Shown here in pieces: positions 27,942-33,178 of a stretch of 33,178 nt of DNA. The first letter of the stretch is position 1; each line of letters begins with the position of its first letter. Location: NCBI GenBank assembly GCA_902651635.1, contig CACRSC010000118.1, forward strand, positions 326,793-359,970, given 5' to 3'. This DNA is from Mastigamoeba balamuthi. Lineage: Eukaryota; Evosea; Mastigamoebida; Mastigamoebidae. The notes under the pieces are model-generated. The model made no database searches and was not told where the DNA came from. It saw only the letters and a list, made by a program, of their open reading frames with translations. The position numbers were made by a program, and so were the translations under genes.

Positions 27942-30455
27942 TCAGCTCTGCTGCAGCGCCGCCTTGAGCAGAAACTCGGCCTGCGCGAGGGGCACGCAGC
28001 ACACAGTCAACGCCGGCCAACGGAGGGAAGGGGGGGCTGGGGCAGCGCACGAGGTAGTCGACGGGGTCCCCCGGGCGGACCTCTGCGAGCTCGACGAGGG
28101 CGCGGCTGAGCGTGGGCATCACCGAGTCCATGAGGTACTGGCGGAAGGGCTGCGAGCGCGCCTTGAGCAGCTCCCTCTCGTGGCTGCGCAGCTCCCCGAG
28201 GCGCGCGTCCCACGCGGCCACGGCTGCGGCGCGCTTCTCGCGCTCGGAGCTCTCGCGGGCGAGGCGCTCGGCCTCCTCGCGCTGCGCGGCCTCGCGGGCG
28301 GCCCGCTCGACGGCCCTGCGCTGCTCCTCGATCTCCTCGGCCGACGGCCCGTAGCGGTGCGGCGCGCCGACCTCGCGCGCCACGAGCTGCAGCAGCGTGT
28401 CGACGGGCTGCGTGGCGTCGAGCGGGATGGGCAGCACGCCCAGGGCCTCGAAGCCCGCGGCGGGGCCCGCGTCGGGCGTGCAGTTGGTGCGGTAGTCCTT
28501 GAGCCTGCGCTCGAAGCGCTCCTCGTCGCCGTCGCGCGACGCCATCACGCGCGCCCGCAGCGCCGCGTCCTCGGCGTCGAGCACGAAGACGTGCTCTGGG
28601 GGCGGCACGGGGCTGTGGGCCGGCGCGTCCTCGTCACCGTCGCCGCCGCCGTTGCCCGCTGCGTCGTGGCCGCCGCCGTAGAGCAGCTTGAGGTGCGGCG
28701 ACGTCTTGGGGAAGCCGTCGAGCACGTAGCCCTGGTTCTGGCACTGCCACCCCGTCAGCCGCGCCGCAAAGGCCCCCGAGAGGTCGTCGTCGGCCAGGCG
28801 GCCCGTCACGGGGTCGCGGCGCTCCGCGAGCTCCTTGTCGGCCGCCAGCGCCTTGGCGACGGCGTCCTGGGCGCAGACGCGGTGTATCGTGTACTTGGCC
28901 GCGATGGCCTCGCTCAGCGCCGTCTTGCCAGAGGCCGGGGGGCCCAGCACGACGATGCGGATGGGCGTCAGGCCGCGGGCCTCGCGGTACTCCTTGGCCG
29001 CGAGGGCGATGTTCTCGACGAGGCCCGTCTCGGCGACCCACGGGATGGCGAGGTCCTTGACGACGAGCGACTCGATGCGCAGGTTCACCTGCAGCAGGTC
29101 GATGTCGCGCTGCGTGAGGCCGTCGGTGACCAGCGCCTCCTCGGGCGACATGGCCTTGATCTTGCCCGTGCCGATGGACGTGCTGATCGCCTGCACGATG
29201 TCGTGCAGCGTGTTGTTGCCCAGGTCCGCCGCCAGCACGTAGTGGTCCTCGGGCATCCGCTTGAGCAGCTGCATGATGACGCTGCAGAAGTCCTGCGTTC
29301 ATTCACACAGATGTGAGAGACGGATGACGGTAGAACAACTGAGGCATTTTTCGTTACAGGGGCTGTACCCCCTCTGTAACCTTACGAAAAACAGAACCCC
29401 AATAAAACTGATACTGCAAGCGTGTGATCAGGCTAGCAATACTCGGAATGAAATCCGGAGAACAATTGATTTACGGTTGAAGGGCACAACAGTTTCAAAA
29501 TGCGGGCAGATTAGCACAAAGATAACTGCGTAAGGCGTATACGGGATCGCACCTGCACGTGGATGGTAGGGACGATGTTGACTCCGAGGCCCTCGCCCGC
29601 CTTGCCGATGCAGGGGAGCTCTGAGGGCTGGCCGTGCCACGCGCACTTGAAGAGGTAGTGCAGCACGTCCTCGCCCGCGCCGTAGAGGAGCCCAGTGGCC
29701 ACGACGAAGACGCTGAGGCCCGGCCGCGTGAGCTTCAGCGCGTACTTCTCGAGGAACATCTGCTTGCGGTAGTTGGGGTGCGGCTTGCGCTTCCTGAAGT
29801 CCTCCTCTGCAAACGGCAGCTCCGGGTCTTCCTGCAGGCCCCACACGCTCCCACGTCAGCCCGTCCCAAACTCCAATTCAAATTCAAAAACAAACCCAGA
29901 CCCGCGTACGGACGCAGCTCACAGTACAACGGGAACGTATACAACACAGGACCACAGCATCATTTCCCGTGTGTGGCATTAAGGCTCAATTTGTACCGGG
30001 CAATTCAATTGATCCGAGGAGAAAACCAACAGCAGGAGAGGGGACGCACGGGGTCGGTGGGGGTGGCGGCCCACGTCATGACGGTGGTGACGAGGAAGAC
30101 AGTCTTGGGGCGCCCGTCCTCCATCTTCTTCTCGAGCTCCTGGAGGGCGTTCTTGGGCATCTCCCACTCGCTGCGGGCGTCAAAGACGATGATCTCGGCC
30201 TGCCTGCACTGCTGCACGATCCCCGCGAGCGATTTCTGGTGCCCAGGGCCTCCCCGAGGCCCCCCGGGGGTCAGCGTCGCGGCAGGGGCGGGCGGGGCTG
30301 AGATGCGGAGCCGCCGCGTGGGCTGAGCTGCGCGCCTGCGGCTCGAGCAGAGTGAACGCGGGGGGCGCGAAGGCCTTGCGCAGCGCCGCCCCCAGGTACG
30401 ACTCCGGGTCGTGCAGGTACACGCTGCGTGCCACCACGTCGTCCGACTCCGACAT
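27942..30455 (-). CDS. AK7: Adenylate kinase 7 (NAD(P)-fold domain, adenylate kinase, Dpy-30 motif)
   Basis: Five exons on the minus strand: 30455-30336, 30235-30050, 29831-29553, 29292-28051 and 27980-27942, 621 residues. Domain order matches AK7. A Rossmann-like N-terminus has 'VFLVTTVMTWA', 'ELPFAEEDFRKRKPHPNY', 'VVATGLLYGAGEDVLHYLF' and 'VNIVPTIHVQDF'. The adenylate kinase has P-loop 'GPPASGKT' (about residue 312), the LID/AMP region and 'GYVLDGFPKT'. An Arg/Glu-rich helix follows, then a Dpy-30 motif ('FRQYLMDSVMPTL', 'RPGDPVDYL') completed by the 13-codon last exon 'AEFLLKAALQQS'. The enzyme interconverts ATP+AMP and 2 ADP in cilia and flagella, with the Dpy-30 helix docking it to the axoneme, so a flagellated organism or stage is implied. 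The first intron uses a GC donor. The protein is somewhat shorter than animal forms (about 720). It is divergently transcribed from the gene at 30629. Confidence 0.95.
29293..29552 (-). other. 260-nt AK7 intron with an internal hairpin
   Basis: GT-AG intron (donor GTGCGA, acceptor CGCAG on the minus strand). It is AT-richer than the exons. At 29346-29391 an interrupted inverted repeat (TTTTTCGT / ACGAAAAA with inner TACAG / CTGTA) can fold. Confidence 0.75.
30236..30335 (-). other. GC-AG intron in AK7
   Basis: 100-nt intron between codons, donor CAG|GCGCGC, acceptor CACCAG. No GT dinucleotide occurs on the coding strand between the exon 1 coding end and the acceptor. The two exons are in different frames, so a splice is required and GC is the only good donor. 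Confidence 0.75.
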
Positions 30456-30628
30456 CGCGTGCGCTGAGCTGCTCGTGGGCGGTCCCGCTCTTCTCCGCAA
30501 GCCACTCTATAAATAGCCTCAAGATACCAGCAGATATTGCGCCCCTGACGTAAAACTCAAAAATCCAGAAAATCCGGGAAGAATCCTGACGTTGCCGATT
30601 GCGGGCAGAGCGTGTTGCGCACGGAACA
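30456..30628. promoter_or_regulatory. Shared divergent promoter of AK7 and the ILVBL-like gene
   Basis: Only 173 bases separate the two start codons. TATAAATA at 30508-30515 (plus strand) is a good TATA box for the rightward gene, about 114 nt before its ATG. For AK7 it would read in reverse orientation, 53 nt upstream. GCGTGTTGC at 30610-30618 matches part of the 13-mer upstream of the two PPYSLG genes. Confidence 0.5.
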
Positions 30629-33164
30629 ATGTCAGCAGGGTGGGCAGGGGCGATCGCACCGCTGGCCCTCGAGTGCGCGGCGGTGGCCGTGGGGGCCTCG
30701 GTGCTGGCCGGGGGCCGCGGGGGCCGCAGGTGGGCCGCGCAGGGCCCCGCTGCTGTGCGCGTGCCGTTCGGGGAGGCCACGCAGGGCGGCCTCCTCGTGG
30801 CCCTCGCCCTCCGCGAGCACCGCGTCCGCTCGCTCTTCACGCTGCCGGCAGACAGCATCGCCCCCGTCAACGCCGCCGCCAGCTCCCTCGGCAGTGCGGC
30901 ACCCTCGCCCCCGCTCAGTCCTCCTCAACACAACAACAACAACACGCACCGCGTCTTTTCCGCAACAAATCAGCGAAAAACGAGCGCTGCAATGGGACAC
31001 GTCACCACCGCTTTCCCCCCACTTGTTTTTGTTCCCGTTTGTCGGCTCTGTTCCACCCGAGCCGTCCCGGGGTTATTGCAGCGCACAACTGCTTCAATTA
31101 TGACGTCCTATTTCCCTGTTTACGTTTCCTTCAGTTTTTCCCCCTTCTTCAATGTGACTGTCTTCCCAAGTACCCGCCGAATGCGCGAATGCGCTGCCGG
31201 GGCTCAGATGATTGCCAGCGTATTCCACGTCCTGGGCGCCAAGCCACGGTGTCGCGCGCAGTGTTGCTCCTCTAACGGCGCCTGCGCCCTGTGCCCTCGC
31301 AGTCCGCGTGGTGGACGTGCGTGGGGAGGCCACCGCCGTCTTCGCGGCCGAGGGCCACTACAGGCTGACGGGCGACCCGGGCGTGGCGGTGCTGGCCAAC
31401 GGCCCCGGCCTCGCGGCTGCTGCCCCGGGCATCGCCAACGCCCTGGCCTCGCGCTCGGCCGTCGTGCTGCTCGCGGGCGCACCCTCGGCCTACGCAGAGG
31501 GCCGCGGCCAGGCCCAGTCGCACCCAGACGCCGCCCAGGCCCTCAGCGCGCTCTGCAAGAGCAGCCAGCGCGTCGGGACGGTCGGCGCCATCGGCCCCGC
31601 CGTCGCGTGGGCCTTTGCCGAGGCGCTCAGCGGCGTCCCGGGCCCCGTGCTGCTCGCGTTCCCCTCGGACGTGCTCTTCTCGCTGCGGGAGCTGCAGAGC
31701 TCCGTGGCTGCCATGTACCCCAGGCGCGTGCTCCTCCCCCCTCTGGCGGGCGTCCTCCTCGGCCTCCGGTGGGGGCTGACGGGCTCGGGCTGCCGCTGCT
31801 GCCGCTGCTGTGTGCGCAGGTCGCAGGAGCTGCCGTTTGTGAAGCGCTACCTGCTCGACCGCCACGTCCGCAGGGTCTTCAGCGTCGTCGGCTCGGACGT
31901 GGAGGTCCCGCCCCCGTTGCCCGTCGACGTCCCGCAGCCCTCGCAGTCGGACCTCGACGAGTGCGCTCCTCTCCCTCACACTTTCATCACTCTCCCTCTC
32001 TTCCCCCCCCACTCTCGCTCTGGTCCTCACGAGCTGTGGCGCCCACCCCCCTGCCTCAGAGCGGTGCGGGCGATCGTGGGGGCGCAGCGGCCCGTGATGG
32101 TCGTGGGGCCGCAGGCGGCCGTCGTGATGCCGCCCGCGCGGGCGACGGAGAACAACCGGGCCGTCGAGGAGGCGGCCGCGCTGATCGGCGTCCCGACGTG
32201 CCTCGTGGGCTCGGCGCGCGGGCTGCTGGGCCCCGACAGCGCGCTCGAGGTGCGGCACGCAGCCCGCAGCGTCCTGCGCCGGGCCGACGCCGTCGTCCTC
32301 GTCGGCGTGGCGCTCGACCAGCGCCTCGGCTACGGCGCCGCCCTCGACCCCGCATGCGCCCTCGTCTCGTGCAGCCGCTGCCCTCAGGACCTCGCGCTCA
32401 ACGCCCGCGCGCACCGCCCGGCCGCCCCCGCCCGCGTCCTCGGCTGCCACGCGGACCCCGTCCTCTTCGTCCAGGCCCTCGCGCGGCGCCTGCAGCGCTC
32501 AGGCTCTGCGTCCGCGCGCCCCGACCTGCGCTGGTGGCGCTCCGAAGTGGCGCAGCTCGACGAGGCCGAGCGCGCGCGCCTCGACGCCGCCGGGGCCGCG
32601 GGGGCCGGGGCCGTGGCCCGCGCGGTCGCCGGGGCCATGGCCCGGGCCGCGCCGCACTCTGTGGTCGTGCTGGACGGCGCGGGGCCGCTGTGCGGGGCCG
32701 TCGAGGCGTCGCTGCGTGCGCGGGGCCCCCACTGCTGGCTCGACGCGCTGCCCTACGGCACTCCGGGCTGCGGCGCGGGCTTCGCGCTGGCCGCCGCCCT
32801 CGCGCGGCCCGGCGCCGACGTGCTGCTCGTGTGGGGCGAGGGCGCGTGCGGCTGCGGCCTGGCGGAGCTCAGCACGCTCGCGCGGCACGGCGTCGGCGTC
32901 GTGGCCGTCGTGGGCAGCAGCGGGGCGCGCGGGGCAGCGGAGGGCAGCGGGGCGGCCGCGTGCGTGGGCGAGGGCGCGGGACGCAGGGCCCCACGCTGCG
33001 CCTACGACGAGGTGGCCGTCGCACTGGGCGCTGGCGGCAGGCGCCTGCAGGCCGCGTCGCCCGACGAGCTGCGTGAGGCCCTCGAGGACGCGCTGGCGCA
33101 GGCGCGGGCCAAGTCGCTGCCGGTGCTGCTCGATGTCGCGCTGGGCCAGACAGAGCCCGTCTGA
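30629..33164 (+). CDS. ILVBL/HACL2-type thiamine-diphosphate enzyme with altered cofactor motif
   Basis: Four exons: 30629-30893, 31303-31727, 31827-31960 and 32060-33164 (stop TGA), 642 residues. An N-terminal signal-anchor (about residues 5-27) matches ER-anchored ILVBL (2-hydroxyacyl-CoA lyase 2). Then come 'EATQGGLLVALALREHRVRS', the join 'SLGIRVVDVRGEATAVFAAE' with the thiamine-activating Glu (about residue 97), 'VLANGPGLAAAAPGIANAL', the middle domain 'AQRPVMVVGPQA...GSARGLLG', and the C-terminal domain ('LPYGTPGCGAGFALAAALA'). The family cleaves or forms C-C bonds next to carbonyls. In ILVBL this shortens 2-hydroxyacyl-CoAs in phytosphingosine breakdown. The metal-thiamine motif, normally GDG...N, reads 'GEGACG' (about 534-539) and 'VVGSSG' (about 559-564), so Mg/ThDP binding is doubtful. 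Intron 1 is long (409 nt) and AT-richer. The exon 2-3 border is ambiguous by a few codons. Confidence 0.92.
30894..31302 (+). other. 409-nt first intron of the ILVBL-like gene
   Basis: The largest intron in the window (donor GTGCGG, acceptor CTCGCAG, phase 1). Its removal yields 'LGIRVVD', the conserved family sequence. The inside is pyrimidine- and AT-richer than the exons, with ACAACAACAACAAC at about 30931-30944. No gene is visible inside it. Confidence 0.85.
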
Positions 33165-33178
33165 GGGTGCACGCAGAG

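Noticed and set aside
25887-28109. 740-codon open frame on the plus strand
   Set aside because: It is antisense to the acidic-protein gene, then runs through spacer and into AK7. Composition is the Arg/Ala/Gly/Leu bias of a GC-rich shadow frame and it has no domain.
27853-29316. 487-codon plus-strand open frame
   Set aside because: Antisense of AK7, whose motifs and splice joins are unambiguous.
31272-32450. 392-codon minus-strand open frame
   Set aside because: Antisense shadow of the ILVBL-like gene, with low-complexity Arg/Gly/Ala sequence.
30599-33076. 825-codon open frame on the plus strand
   Set aside because: Only its first 98 or so codons coincide with the ILVBL-like exon 1. The rest reads intron 1 and then the true exons in the wrong frame, giving Arg/Pro-rich noise. 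The spliced model restores the family motifs.

Overview
This window is nuclear DNA from a eukaryote. The genes are split by short GT-AG introns, many of them 52-110 nt. Start codons have no ribosome-binding sites, one polyadenylation signal (AATAAA) is visible, and the protein families are eukaryotic: adenylate kinase 7, an ILVBL-type thiamine enzyme, a DGAT1/ACAT-type acyltransferase and a class III nucleotide cyclase. Coding DNA is very GC-rich and much spacer DNA is AT-richer. AK7 is a cilium/flagellum enzyme, so a free-living flagellated or amoeboflagellate protist is the best guess. The lineage cannot be fixed from the sequence alone. All 14 readable stop codons are TGA or TAG, and the standard code fits.

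Layout. At 1-830 (+) lies the 3' end of a nucleotide cyclase gene. It is followed by a tandem family of small multi-membrane-span proteins: a short copy (1610-2495), a longer copy with a C-terminal Cys/His module (3045-4482), and a decayed third copy (about 4780-5710). Degenerate copies of the cyclase 3' end lie in front of the second and third family members, so the block grew by segmental duplication. At 6415-8957 (+) is a seven-exon membrane acyltransferase fused to an SGNH hydrolase, an architecture typical of bacteria. At 9191-10126 (+) is a protein kinase whose activation segment is scrambled by two compensating frameshifts. At 10269-11391 (-) is a Sel1-repeat protein, at 11879-12971 (+) a coiled-coil protein, and at 13788-14879 (+) a membrane-anchored beta-trefoil/fascin-like protein.

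Two tandem paralogues of about 940 residues, built from ankyrin-like repeats ending in 'PPYSLG', occupy 15301-18178 and 18687-21615 (both -). They share exon structure and a promoter-proximal motif. A DGAT1/ACAT-like gene (22190-23340, -) lacks its 5' part. The missing side abuts an AT-rich island (about 23640-25500) in which I find no gene. Next come an acidic protein with a possible SOCS-box-like segment (25545-27377, -), AK7 (27942-30455, -, five exons, one with a GC donor), and a divergent ILVBL-like thiamine-diphosphate enzyme (30629-33164, +) whose cofactor motif is altered.

There is no operon logic: genes are on both strands and spaced by hundreds of bases. The recurring theme is local duplication followed by decay (membrane-protein family, cyclase tails, kinase tail, PPYSLG pair). 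The most novel items are the PPYSLG repeat family, the tandem membrane-protein family with its pseudogene, the intron-rich bacterial-type acyltransferase, and the conserved-family enzymes with altered catalytic motifs.
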